DNA of 64,000 nucleotides from Bacillota bacterium (GTDB lineage Bacteria > Bacillota > Clostridia > Christensenellales > Borkfalkiaceae). The notes under the pieces are model-generated. The model made no database searches and was not told the DNA's origin. It was given only the letters and a program-made list of their open reading frames with translations. The translations under genes and the position numbers were made by a program. The stretch lies in NCBI GenBank assembly GCA_019423125.1, contig JAHZBZ010000003.1, forward strand, positions 133,993 through 197,992, in the 5' to 3' direction. Positions 9,451 through 20,171 of this stretch are shown here, piece after piece (within the stretch, counting starts at the first letter, position 1; every line of letters begins with the position of its first letter).

Positions 9451-11343
9451 TTAAAGGAGTTCTTCGTATTGCGCGTACAGCAGGTCAAGCTCTGCATGCA
9501 GGCGGTCGAGCTCCGCGCACGTCTCGCTCAGCTTTTTGTAGTCCGCGGCGACGGCGGGGGAGGCGATGGCCTCGTTGAGCGCGGCGATGCGCCCCTCGAC
9601 GTCCGCGATCTGTTCCTCCGTGCGGCGGATCGCCTGTTTTTTCTTTGTCTCTTCGGCGCGGTCCGCCTTGGAGCGGTAGGAGGACGCCTTTGCCTTTTCC
9701 GCTTTTTCCGCCTTCTCCGCCCGCGCCTGCGCCTCGCGCGCCTCTTCTCTCGCGCGCTTCTGTGCCGTGTATTCCTCGTACCCGCAGGGGAAAAGCGTCG
9801 CCTTTCCGTCCGCGATCTCGAGCACCTTGTCCGCGAGCCCGCGGATGAAATAGCGGTCGTGCGAGACGAAGAGAAGCGTCCCTTCATAGCCGCGCAGCGC
9901 CTCCTCCAGGCTCTCGCGCGCGAGCAGGTCGAGGTGATTGGTCGGTTCGTCCAGCACGAGGAAATTCGCGTTTTCCGCTTCGAGCAAAACGAGCGCGAGC
10001 TTTGCGCGTTCGCCGCCCGAGAGCGCGGCGACCTTCTTGTCGATGTCCTCCTCGCTCAGCTTCGCCTGTGCGAGCAGACTGCGCGCCTCCGTCTGCGTGA
10101 GCAGGGTGTGGTGGTGCCAGAGCGCGCCGAGCACCGTCTCTTCGGGGTCTAGGTCGGCGTTTTCCTGGTCGTAATACCCGACGCGGACGTACCGCCCCCA
10201 GCGCACGGCGGGGTCGCGCCCCTTGACGAGTGTGCGCAGGAGGGTGGACTTTCCCGTGCCGTTTTCTCCGACGATCGCGATCTTCTCGCCGCGGCGCACT
10301 TCAAATGCCGCATCCGAAAAGAGCGCCTTTCCGCCCGCGGAGAGGGAGAGCCCGTTTACGGAGAGGGAGAGCTCCTCGCTCTTGCCCTCTGGCAGGAAAC
10401 GGAAGCGCGGCGGGCGGGGCGGGGGAAGGGGCTTTTCCAGCCGCTCCATGCTCTCCAGCTTTTTGACGCGCGACTGCGCGCTCTTTGCCGTCGTCGCGCG
10501 GGCGATGTTGCGCGCGACGTAGTCCTCGAGCGCCGCGATCTCCTCCTGCTGTTTTTCGTATTCCTTGCACTCGAAGGCGTATTTTTCCGCCTTGAGCACC
10601 TTGTATTTGGAGTAATTGCCGCGGAAGGTGCTCACCCGCCTGTTTTCCAGCTCGAAGATCTTTTCCGCGACGGAGTCGAGAAAGTAGCGGTCGTGCGAGA
10701 CGATGAGCAGTGCGCCCGAAAAACCGCGCAGGTAGTCTTCCAGCCAGAACAGTGTGGAGACGTCGAGGTGGTTGGTCGGCTCGTCGAGGATGAGAAGCTC
10801 GGGCTGTTCGAGCAACAGCCTGCACAGCTTGAGGCGGGTCTTTTCTCCGCCGCTCATCGTGTGCACGACCTGGTCGAGCTTGTCCGCAAACCCCATGCCG
10901 CCGAGCACGGTGCGGATGCGCACTTCCGCGTTGTACCCGTCCGCGGCGGCGACGAATTTTTCCAGCTGTTCGTAGCGTGCGGCGAGGCGGCGGTATTCGT
11001 CGCCGCCGTAGGGCACTTCCGCCATCCGTTTCTCCGCCTCGCGCATGCCGTCCGTCGCGCGGTAGACGTCCGCGAACACCGAGCGCATCTCCTCGAAGAC
11101 GGTCCGCTCGCTGTCCAGCCCGCCGTTCTGTTCCAGCCAGCCCATGCGCAGTCCGCCCTTGCGCAGGATCCTGCCTTCGTCGGGCGAGAGCGCGCCCGTG
11201 AGCAGGCGCAGGAGGGTGGTCTTTCCCTCGCCGTTCCCGCCGACAAAGCCGACGCGTTCCCCCTCCGAGAGGGTGAAGCTGACCTTTTCGAGTATTTTCT
11301 TGTCGTCATAGCCGAAGCCGACGTTTTCTGCCGTTATCAACAT
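9451..11343 (-). CDS. ABC-F family ATPase (YdiF/Uup-type)
   Basis: A 630-residue soluble protein with two fused ABC domains and no membrane segments. Domain 1 has Walker A GGNGEGKTT (residues 35-43) and signature MSGGEKTRLKL with LLILDEPTNHLD; domain 2 has GENGTGKSTLL, LSGGERAKLAL and FLVLDEPTNHLD. The charged linker lies between them, and the C-terminus (about residues 530-630) is a Lys/Glu/Ala coiled coil followed by a helical hairpin, as in Uup/YdiF. ABC-F proteins act on the ribosome, resolving stalls or giving antibiotic resistance; which applies here cannot be told. It is divergent from the next plus-strand ORF. Confidence 0.9.
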   Translation of the reverse strand: MLITAENVGFGYDDKKILEKVSFTLSEGERVGFVGGNGEGKTTLLRLLTGALSPDEGRILRKGGLRMGWLEQNGGLDSERTVFEEMRSVFADVYRATDGMREAEKRMAEVPYGGDEYRRLAARYEQLEKFVAAADGYNAEVRIRTVLGGMGFADKLDQVVHTMSGGEKTRLKLCRLLLEQPELLILDEPTNHLDVSTLFWLEDYLRGFSGALLIVSHDRYFLDSVAEKIFELENRRVSTFRGNYSKYKVLKAEKYAFECKEYEKQQEEIAALEDYVARNIARATTAKSAQSRVKKLESMERLEKPLPPPRPPRFRFLPEGKSEELSLSVNGLSLSAGGKALFSDAAFEVRRGEKIAIVGENGTGKSTLLRTLVKGRDPAVRWGRYVRVGYYDQENADLDPEETVLGALWHHHTLLTQTEARSLLAQAKLSEEDIDKKVAALSGGERAKLALVLLEAENANFLVLDEPTNHLDLLARESLEEALRGYEGTLLFVSHDRYFIRGLADKVLEIADGKATLFPCGYEEYTAQKRAREEAREAQARAEKAEKAEKAKASSYRSKADRAEETKKKQAIRRTEEQIADVEGRIAALNEAIASPAVAADYKKLSETCAELDRLHAELDLLYAQYEELL

Positions 11344-11375
11344 AATTTTGCCGCTATCTCCACAAAACAGAGGAT

Positions 11376-11537
11376 ATGAAAGAGAACAGAGAAGAGCTCG
11401 CCGCGCACATCGCCGAGCTGGAAAACGCCCTTCCCGCCTGCTCGCCCGAGGAGGTCGACCCCGTCCTGCGCGAGCTTGCGCGCTGCAAGCGCCGCCTGCT
11501 CAGAACAGCGCCGTCCCCTCGCCGAAATCGGGGATGA
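11376..11537 (+). CDS. possible small helical protein (53 aa)
   Basis: A short open frame with ATG at 11376, preceded by AGAGG six bases upstream. The first forty residues (MKENREELAAHIAELENAL, then ACSPEEVDPVLRELARCKRR) look like two amphipathic helices with two Cys, not like a random GC-rich frame; the tail is basic and low in complexity. It starts 32 bases from the divergent ABC-F start and overlaps the 3' end of the radical SAM gene on the other strand by 38 bases. No family recognised. It may be a real small protein or chance. Confidence 0.4.
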   Translation: MKENREELAAHIAELENALPACSPEEVDPVLRELARCKRRLLRTAPSPRRNRG

Positions 11538-12372
11538 ATTTTTCGTCCGCGGCGCCCAGTTCCTGCAGGAACACCCGCTCGCATCCCGTCGCGAGCAGTT
11601 CGTCGCGCACTTTGCGGTATTCGCGCGGCGTGATGCGCCTGCGAAGTTCGGGAAACTTGTCCGCCTCGCCGCAGGGCACATACTGCGCCATCAGCGAAAA
11701 ATACGCCTGCGAGCCGAGCTCTGCGAACCAGCGCACGATCTGCACGCTGTCGTTTGCGCACAGCGGCAGGATGAGGTGGCGCACGATGCAGCCTTCCAGC
11801 ATCTTGTCCCCCGAAAAGACGGGCGCGCGCCCGCTCATGAACTTAACCGCCTCGCTCGCGACCGCGAAGTAATCCGACCGCCCCGTGTACCGCGCCGAGA
11901 CGGCGGGGGAGAAGTATTTGAGGTCGGGCAGCCATACGTCTATGTAGCGGTCGAGCAGGCGGAGCGCGTCCGCCTTTTCATAGGCGTGCGTGTTGTACAC
12001 GACGGGGATGTTCGGCCTGCGCAGGGAGAGCGCCTCGGCGACCTGCGGCGCGTAGTGCGCGGCGGTGACGAGGTTGATGTTCTCCGCGCCCGCCTCTTCC
12101 AGCGCGCGGAACAGCTCGCTCAGCTCGCGCGGGGTGTAGATTTTCCCCGTCTGCGCGCGCGAGATCTCGAAGTTCTGGCAGAACACGCACCGCAGCGCAC
12201 AGCCGCTGAAAAAGACGGTGCCCGAGCCGTTCTTGCAGGAGATGCACGGCTCCTCGAAGGGATGCAGGCCGTATTTTGCGACGCGCACGCGCGCATCGCA
12301 GCCGCACGCGCCCGCACGGGCGGCGCGGTCCGCCCCGCATTCCACGGGGCAGAGTTTGCACGATTCAGACAT
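11500..12372 (-). CDS. radical SAM protein, PflA/PflX-like (COG1313 type)
   Basis: A 290-residue radical SAM protein. The cluster motif is GCALRCVFCQN (C-x3-C-x2-C), preceded by an N-terminal Cys-rich stretch (CKLCPVECGADR...GACGC) and GSGTVFFSG, the layout of the 'pyruvate formate-lyase activating enzyme-like' PflX group. The start is placed at ATG 12372 (MSESCKLC) because the in-frame upstream part is AT-rich and unlike the family. No clear ribosome site precedes this ATG. The natural substrate is unknown; no glycyl radical enzyme lies nearby. Its upstream region looks replaced by the AT-rich island. Confidence 0.82.
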   Translation of the reverse strand: MSESCKLCPVECGADRAARAGACGCDARVRVAKYGLHPFEEPCISCKNGSGTVFFSGCALRCVFCQNFEISRAQTGKIYTPRELSELFRALEEAGAENINLVTAAHYAPQVAEALSLRRPNIPVVYNTHAYEKADALRLLDRYIDVWLPDLKYFSPAVSARYTGRSDYFAVASEAVKFMSGRAPVFSGDKMLEGCIVRHLILPLCANDSVQIVRWFAELGSQAYFSLMAQYVPCGEADKFPELRRRITPREYRKVRDELLATGCERVFLQELGAADEKFIPDFGEGTALF

Positions 12373-12397
12373 AATTATCTGCTCAATAAATTGTAAT

Positions 12398-12859
12398 TTA
12401 TATAATAGCATTTTCCATTGATTTTTCTTTTGTAACTTTTTCACCTAAATAATTAGCAAGCTTTTCTGTAAAAAAGCTAAAGTAAGATACTCCGTTGTTT
12501 CTTTTATTTTGAAAATATGGCAAAAATCCCCATAGTGTTGATGGAATCCCCATTACTATTAAATATAATGGTCCAAAAATAAGGGATTGAATTGTATGAC
12601 CATATTCGTGAACTAAAAGCCTTTTACTTAATTCTTCATCTGGTATTTTATTTTTTGTTCTTTTATCTTTCATCGGATTAGTTGTTGTAAAGACGAACAT
12701 TCCCAAAGATACACTTGAAGGAACATTTCTTTCAGTAATAATTGCACCGTGATAAAAATAATGTTTATTTTTTATATTAATTAAAAGTACTATAAATCCT
12801 AACAATGTTTGTGGCAATCCCCAAGTGCATTGAATTAATATATATATTACATTTTTCAT
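12398..12859 (-). CDS. AT-rich small membrane protein with HEYGH metallopeptidase motif
   Basis: A 153-residue protein (ATG at 12859; an in-frame TTG at 12871 would add four residues). Two or three hydrophobic segments are seen (MKNVIYILIQCTWGLPQTLL and IFGPLYLIVMGIPSTLWGF). Between them lies LLVHEYGHTIQ, an HExxH zinc-protease signature. The base composition is strikingly AT-rich and Lys/Asn/Ile-rich compared with all neighbours, which points to horizontal transfer. I recall similar short orphan proteins in gut Firmicutes but no function. A minus-strand promoter lies just upstream. The third zinc ligand is not evident, so activity is uncertain. Confidence 0.75.
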   Translation of the reverse strand: MKNVIYILIQCTWGLPQTLLGFIVLLINIKNKHYFYHGAIITERNVPSSVSLGMFVFTTTNPMKDKRTKNKIPDEELSKRLLVHEYGHTIQSLIFGPLYLIVMGIPSTLWGFLPYFQNKRNNGVSYFSFFTEKLANYLGEKVTKEKSMENAII

Positions 12860-12921
12860 AACTAACTTCAATCTACAACTTACTATTTATTTAACTCTTT
12901 TTCTAAATCTTCCATACCCGC

Positions 12922-12951
12922 ATTGTAGCACATTTTCGGCGGCTTTGTAAA
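12922..12951 (-). promoter_or_regulatory. promoter reading into the AT-rich metallopeptidase gene
   Basis: On the minus strand TTTACA, 18-base spacer, TACAAT with a TGC extension. Predicted start of transcription falls at or next to the ATG (12915) of a 10-codon frame MEDLEKELNK that ends at 12883, 24 bases before the metallopeptidase start. It is back to back with the metK promoter. Confidence 0.55.
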
Positions 12952-12966
12952 GCAATGGTCAAAACA

Positions 12967-12995
12967 TTGACAAGCGCGGCGAAAAAATATATAAT
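12967..12995 (+). promoter_or_regulatory. consensus promoter of metK
   Basis: Exact TTGACA, 17-base spacer, exact TATAAT. The leader is only about 53 bases, too short for a SAM riboswitch. Confidence 0.9.
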
Positions 12996-13054
12996 AAGAG
13001 CGATTTTCGGAAAAATAAGCACGGGCGGCGGACGCCGCGAAAAAAGGAGAGCAA

Positions 13055-14218
13055 ATGAAGAAATTTTTTACGAGCGAGAGCGTAACGGAAGGGCATCCCG
13101 ACAAGGTCTGCGACCAGATCTCGGACGCGGTGCTGGATGCGGTGCTCGCGCAGGACGAAAATTCCCGCGCGGCGATCGAATGCTGCGCGACTACGGGCAT
13201 GGTGCTCGTGATGGGCGAGCTCTCCACCAACTGCTATGTGGACATCTCCCGCATCGTGCGCGACACGGTCAAAGAGATCGGCTACACGCACGGACAGGGC
13301 TTTTCCTATAATTCGCTGGCGGTGATCACGGCGATCCACGGCCAGAGCGCGGACATCGCGCTGGGCGTGGACAACTCCCTCGAGCGCAAGGCGGGCGGCG
13401 AACTTGCCGACCAGCTCGGCGCGGGCGACCAGGGCATGATGTTCGGCTATGCGGTCAACGAGACCCCCGAACTGATGCCGCTGACCGCGGTGCTCTCGCA
13501 CAAGCTCGCAAGGCGGCTCTCCGAGGTGAGAAAGAGCGGGCTTTTGCCCTATCTGCGTCCCGACGGCAAGACGCAGGTCACCGTCGAATACGAGGGCAGG
13601 CGCGCGGTGCGCGTGGACACGGTCGTCGTCTCCGCACAGCACGACGAGTTTGTCTCGCAGGAACAGCTGCACGAGGACATCAAAAAATACGTCATCGACG
13701 AGATCGTCGATCCCGCGCTCCTCGACGCGAATACCAAGTACTTCATCAACCCGACGGGCCGCTTCGAGATCGGGGGGCCGGAAGGGGACAGCGGTCTGAC
13801 CGGCCGCAAGATCATCGTGGACACCTACGGCGGCAGGTGCGCGCACGGCGGCGGCGCCTTCTCGGGCAAGGACTGCACCAAAGTTGACCGCAGTGCGGCG
13901 TATATGGCGCGCTACATCTGCAAGAACATCGTCGCGGCGGGGCTTGCGGACGAGTGCGAGCTGGAGATCGCCTATGCGATCGGCGTCGCGAATCCCGTCT
14001 CGCTGTTCGTGAACACCTACGGCACGGGCAGGGTGTCCGACGAAAAGCTGGTGCAGATCGTGCGCGAGAACTTCGACCTGCGTCCGTATGCGATCATCCA
14101 AAAGCTCGGACTGCGCAAGCCCGTCTTCAAGGCTACGGCGGCGTACGGGCACTTCGGCAGGGAAGAGTTCGCGTGGGAGCGCACGGACATGGCGGACGTG
14201 CTCAAAAAATATCTGTGA
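13055..14218 (+). CDS. metK: S-adenosylmethionine synthetase
   Basis: A 387-residue MAT, full length. Signatures: [21 protein letters not shown] with the ATP and metal ligands, [12 protein letters not shown], the phosphate-binding [15 protein letters not shown], and the second-domain [20 protein letters not shown]. Start ATG at 13055 follows AAAGGAGAG. It makes SAM from methionine and ATP; SAM here also feeds SpeD and radical SAM enzymes. Single-gene unit bounded by its own promoter and a strong terminator. Confidence 0.97.
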   Translation: MKKFFTSESVTEGHPDKVCDQISDAVLDAVLAQDENSRAAIECCATTGMVLVMGELSTNCYVDISRIVRDTVKEIGYTHGQGFSYNSLAVITAIHGQSADIALGVDNSLERKAGGELADQLGAGDQGMMFGYAVNETPELMPLTAVLSHKLARRLSEVRKSGLLPYLRPDGKTQVTVEYEGRRAVRVDTVVVSAQHDEFVSQEQLHEDIKKYVIDEIVDPALLDANTKYFINPTGRFEIGGPEGDSGLTGRKIIVDTYGGRCAHGGGAFSGKDCTKVDRSAAYMARYICKNIVAAGLADECELEIAYAIGVANPVSLFVNTYGTGRVSDEKLVQIVRENFDLRPYAIIQKLGLRKPVFKATAAYGHFGREEFAWERTDMADVLKKYL

Positions 14219-14224
14219 TCTTTG

Positions 14225-14253
14225 AAGGGGAGCGGCGCGGCCGCTCCCCTTTT
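14225..14253 (+). terminator. terminator after metK
   Basis: AAGGGGAGCGGC pairs with GCCGCTCCCCTT with a short GCG loop, then TT. Confidence 0.85.
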
Positions 14254-14267
14254 CGGGAGGAAAAGAG

Positions 14268-15002
14268 ATGGGCATCAAAGAGGATTTGCGCGAGGGGCTC
14301 GCCTCGCTCGCACGGCTTTTTTCGGGAGAGAAGCTGATCTGCGCCGCCTGCGGCAGGGACCTGTTCGCGGACGGGTACTTCTGCGCGGAGTGTCTGCGCA
14401 GCCTTCCATTCAACGACGGCGCGACCTGCGCCTTCTGCGGCCGCGCGACGGCGGAAGATGTGCCCGCCTGCATCGAATGCAAGGCGGATGCGCCGCTCTT
14501 TGACCGCGCCGCGTCCGCGTTCCGCTACGAAGGGGAGATCGTGCGCCTGGTGCGCCGCTTCAAGACGGGCGAACGCCGCCTCGCAAAGCCCTTCGCCTTC
14601 TGCATGCGGAAGGCGCTGGAAAAGCTCCCGCCCGCGGATTTTTTGGTGTTCGTCCCGATGACGAAAGAGGCGGAGCGCCGACGCGGTTATAACCAGGCGC
14701 GCCTGCTCGCGCAAGAACTTTCCGCGCTGACGGGCATCCCGACGGAGGAGTCGGTGCTCGAAAAGACGCGGGAGACCTCCGCGCAGAAGGAACTGTCGGC
14801 GCGCGAGCGGATGAAGAACATGCGCGGCTGTTTTCACGTGCACGAGAGAAAGAAGTGCCGCGGCAGGTCCGTCCTTCTCGTGGACGACGTGCTCACGACG
14901 GGCGCGACCGCTTCCGCGGCGGCATACGCGCTGCGCAATGCGGGCGCGGCAAAGGTGTATGTGCTCACCGTCGCTTCCGTCGCGCAAAAAAAGGGGCTCT
15001 GA
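14268..15002 (+). CDS. comF: ComF-family phosphoribosyltransferase-like protein
   Basis: A 244-residue ComF-type protein. The N-terminus has zinc-ribbon pairs (CAACG, CAEC, CAFCG, CIEC). The C-terminal half is a type I phosphoribosyltransferase fold with the PRPP loop LLVDDVLTTGAT and a preceding VPMTKEAERRRGYNQA block. ComF/GntX proteins support DNA uptake in naturally competent bacteria; the role elsewhere is unclear. It begins 15 bases after the metK terminator with GGGAGG as the ribosome site, so it may be expressed by readthrough. Confidence 0.88.
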   Translation: MGIKEDLREGLASLARLFSGEKLICAACGRDLFADGYFCAECLRSLPFNDGATCAFCGRATAEDVPACIECKADAPLFDRAASAFRYEGEIVRLVRRFKTGERRLAKPFAFCMRKALEKLPPADFLVFVPMTKEAERRRGYNQARLLAQELSALTGIPTEESVLEKTRETSAQKELSARERMKNMRGCFHVHERKKCRGRSVLLVDDVLTTGATASAAAYALRNAGAAKVYVLTVASVAQKKGL

Positions 15003-15042
15003 GTATGGGGGTTTTGTGAGAATTTCTTTTTTTTGTGATTTT

Positions 15043-15084
15043 AGGGCAAAATCTCTTTTCTTTTGCCCTCAAATGTTGTAAAAT
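15043..15084 (+). other. hairpin and possible -10 upstream of secA
   Basis: AGGGCAAAA (15043-15051) pairs with TTTTGCCCT (15061-15069). A TAAAAT box follows at 15079-15084 without a good -35. The secA leader would be about 110 bases. Whether the hairpin is a comF terminator or an operator is unclear. Confidence 0.35.
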
Positions 15085-15198
15085 ATCGGTAATGTGCCTT
15101 CGTGCAGGCATGCGGCGGGAGACCGCAGACAAAGCACGGACAAATCGACAATAATCGGAAACGCGCGCACGTTTGTGGGCGCGGAAGGGGATCTCTGT

Positions 15199-18081
<2,883 letters not shown>

Positions 18082-18093
18082 GTCTGCCGCCTG

Positions 18094-18119
18094 AAAAAAG
18101 CCCCGCCGCGGGCTTTTTT
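18094..18119 (+). terminator. terminator after secA
   Basis: AAAAAAGCCC pairs with GGGCTTTTTT around a CGCCGC loop. Confidence 0.9.
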
Positions 18120-18174
18120 CCTTTTTCCCGCCCAAAAAAAGCGGGGCGCGGGCGGCGCAAGGGCGGAGGAACTG

Positions 18175-18203
18175 TTGACAAATCTCTTTCCGCATAGTAA
18201 AAT
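18175..18203 (+). promoter_or_regulatory. promoter of the bPH-domain gene
   Basis: TTGACA, 17-base spacer, TAAAAT, 28 bases before the ATG. Confidence 0.8.
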
Positions 18204-18231
18204 CAAAGCAGAAAAGAAATAGGAGGGGAAT

Positions 18232-18873
18232 ATGTACAGGCTGGACGAAAAGTTTTTCAACGTCGACGAAGAGGCGCGCCGCGGCGACCTCACCGCTCTT
18301 CTTTCGGAGGGCGAAAAGATCCTCTGGCGCGGCAAGCCCAAAAAGTCGGCGTACATACTCAACAGCGTCTTCCGCATGCTCCCGTTTGCGCTGATCTGGC
18401 TGCTCTTTGACGGCGGTTTCATCGCCATGCTCTGCATCGCGGGGCCCGAACTTCCGCTCGGAATCCGCATCGGACTGGTCGTCTTTTTTGCCTTTCACCT
18501 TCTGCCCGTATGGATGTGGATCACCAACATCGTCACCGCGAACAGACAGCACAAAAATCTCGAATATGCGTTCACGGACAGGCGCATCATCCTCAAATCG
18601 GGCATTGTCGGCATCGACTACAAGAACATCTTTTATGCGGACATCGTCTCCGTCAACCTCCGCGTGGGGCTGATCGACAGGCTCTGCAAGGTGGGGGACA
18701 TCTACATCGTCAGCCGCGAGAACTCGTCTGTGCTGTACGACCTCTCCGAATGCTATTTCCTGCTCAAAAAACTGCAGGAGATCGTGCTCGACCTCAAGAT
18801 GGACGCCTCCTTCCCCAACGACCTCCGCCCCGCGACCAACAAGGGCTTTTCCACCCGCTACACGAAGGAGTGA
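18232..18873 (+). CDS. membrane protein with bacterial PH (bPH2/DUF304) domain
   Basis: A 213-residue protein. An N-terminal cytosolic stretch ends in EKILWRGKPKKSAYIL, typical for the beginning of bPH2 proteins. Two membrane helices follow (about 45-65 and 78-102), then the PH-like beta domain with the hallmark YAFTDRRIILKSGIVGIDYKN and SVNLRVGLIDRL. Family function is unknown, probably membrane or envelope stress related. Good promoter and GGAGGGG ribosome site. It ends in a gap with a large hairpin terminator. Confidence 0.82.
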   Translation: MYRLDEKFFNVDEEARRGDLTALLSEGEKILWRGKPKKSAYILNSVFRMLPFALIWLLFDGGFIAMLCIAGPELPLGIRIGLVVFFAFHLLPVWMWITNIVTANRQHKNLEYAFTDRRIILKSGIVGIDYKNIFYADIVSVNLRVGLIDRLCKVGDIYIVSRENSSVLYDLSECYFLLKKLQEIVLDLKMDASFPNDLRPATNKGFSTRYTKE

Positions 18874-18961
18874 AAGAGCCGCGCGGCGCTTTTCCGCCCG
18901 CGCAACGGCCGCGGTGCGCGGCAGAACGCATGCACGGGCGCGCAAGCGACCCGAAAAGATC

Positions 18962-19012
18962 TTTCGCCTGCGGCGGCGCGCATATGTGTGCGGGCACAGG
19001 CGAAAATTTTTT
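18962..19012 (+). terminator. large imperfect hairpin with T run
   Basis: Outer stem TTTCGCCTG / CAGGCGAAA encloses a G-U-rich inner stem (GCGCGCA with TGTGTGC), then ATTTTTT. It lies in the 203-base gap before the exchanger gene, for which no separate promoter was found. Confidence 0.65.
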
Positions 19013-19076
19013 GCCGCTTTCCTTTAAACGGAGAAAAAACACACATAACAAAAGAAAAAGAGGACTCATCCTATCT

Positions 19077-20054
19077 ATGCTTGCACTTCAGATATTTCTT
19101 CTTCTGGCGGGGCTCGTTCTTCTCGTCAAGGGCGCCGACTGGTTCGTGGAGGGGAGCGCGGGGCTTGCGCGGCGTTGCCGCATCCCGACGCTCGTCATCG
19201 GCCTGACCGTGGTCGCGTTCGGCACGAGCGCGCCCGAGCTCGCCGTCTCCGTGACCTCCGCCATCCGCCATTCCACCGACATCGCCATCGGCAACGTCGT
19301 CGGGAGCAACATCTCCAACATCCTGCTCATCCTCGGCGTCTCCGCGCTCATCTGCCCGCTTCCCGTGCAGAAGAGCTCTCTTTTGCTCGATTTTCCCGCC
19401 CTGCTCGCGGCGAGCGCGCTCCTGCTCTGTCTCGGATACTGGAACGGCGCGCTCAACTGGTGGGACGGCATCATCCTGCTCGCGGTGTTCGCGGCATACA
19501 TGGCGCTTTTGCTCTCCTATTCCCTCCGCCGCCAGCGCGCGCAGCTCTCGGCGGGCGTGCCGCTGTCCGAAATGCAGGAGAAGGAAGAAGCGCCGCAGAA
19601 AAAGCTGTGGGTCCTGCTCCTGCTCCTCGCCGTCGGGCTCGCGATGGTCGTGGGCGGGGGAACGCTTCTCGTCAATTCCGCGGTGTGGCTCGCGGAGAAG
19701 GCGGGCGTCTCCGAGCGCATCGTCGGTCTCACCATCGTCGCGGTGGGCACTTCGCTGCCCGAGCTCGTGACCTCGGCGGTCGCCGCGGTCAAAAAGGAGA
19801 CGGACATCGCCGTCGGAAACGTGCTCGGGAGCAACATCTTCAACGTGTTCATGGTCGCGGGGCTCTCTTCGCTCGTGTATCCGCTCGCCTTTACGTCGGG
19901 CAATCTGATCGACGCGATCGTCGCCCTCGCCGCCGCACTGCTCCTGCTCGGGCTTGCGCTGCTGCCCGGGCACAGGATCCGTCGCTGGGGCGGCGGCGTA
20001 TTGCTTGCCGGCTTCGCGGCATATTACGTCTATCTGTTCGCCTTCGCACTCTGA
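19077..20054 (+). CDS. K+-dependent Na+/Ca2+ exchanger-like antiporter (CaCA, YrbG type)
   Basis: A 325-residue integral membrane protein with about ten helices in two inverted halves. The two alpha-repeats that bind cations are clear: VVAFGTSAPELAVSVTSA with GNVVGSNISNILLILG, and IVAVGTSLPELVTSAVAA with GNVLGSNIFNVFMVAG. A charged cytosolic loop (LSEMQEKEEAPQKK) separates the halves. Such proteins extrude Ca2+ or other cations against Na+ or K+. Start at ATG 19077, where the first helix begins immediately; AGAGGA lies 11 bases upstream. The P-type ATPase at 33 kb may serve a related role. Confidence 0.92.
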   Translation: MLALQIFLLLAGLVLLVKGADWFVEGSAGLARRCRIPTLVIGLTVVAFGTSAPELAVSVTSAIRHSTDIAIGNVVGSNISNILLILGVSALICPLPVQKSSLLLDFPALLAASALLLCLGYWNGALNWWDGIILLAVFAAYMALLLSYSLRRQRAQLSAGVPLSEMQEKEEAPQKKLWVLLLLLAVGLAMVVGGGTLLVNSAVWLAEKAGVSERIVGLTIVAVGTSLPELVTSAVAAVKKETDIAVGNVLGSNIFNVFMVAGLSSLVYPLAFTSGNLIDAIVALAAALLLLGLALLPGHRIRRWGGGVLLAGFAAYYVYLFAFAL

Positions 20055-20090
20055 TTTTTCCCGCGCGGAAGGGGCGCGGGGCGTTGTTTC

Positions 20091-20120
20091 TTGACAAAAC
20101 CGATGCGGTTATGCTATAAT
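20091..20120 (+). promoter_or_regulatory. consensus promoter of prfB
   Basis: TTGACA, 18-base spacer, TATAAT with a TGC extension. Confidence 0.85.
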
Positions 20121-20171
20121 CTGGAAAAATGCGAATGTGATTTCCCGCACGGGCGGGACAATGAGGTGATT

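Noticed and set aside
12996..13054. SAM riboswitch upstream of metK
   Set aside because: The predicted leader is only about 53 nt, too short for any SAM aptamer, and it shows no such motif.
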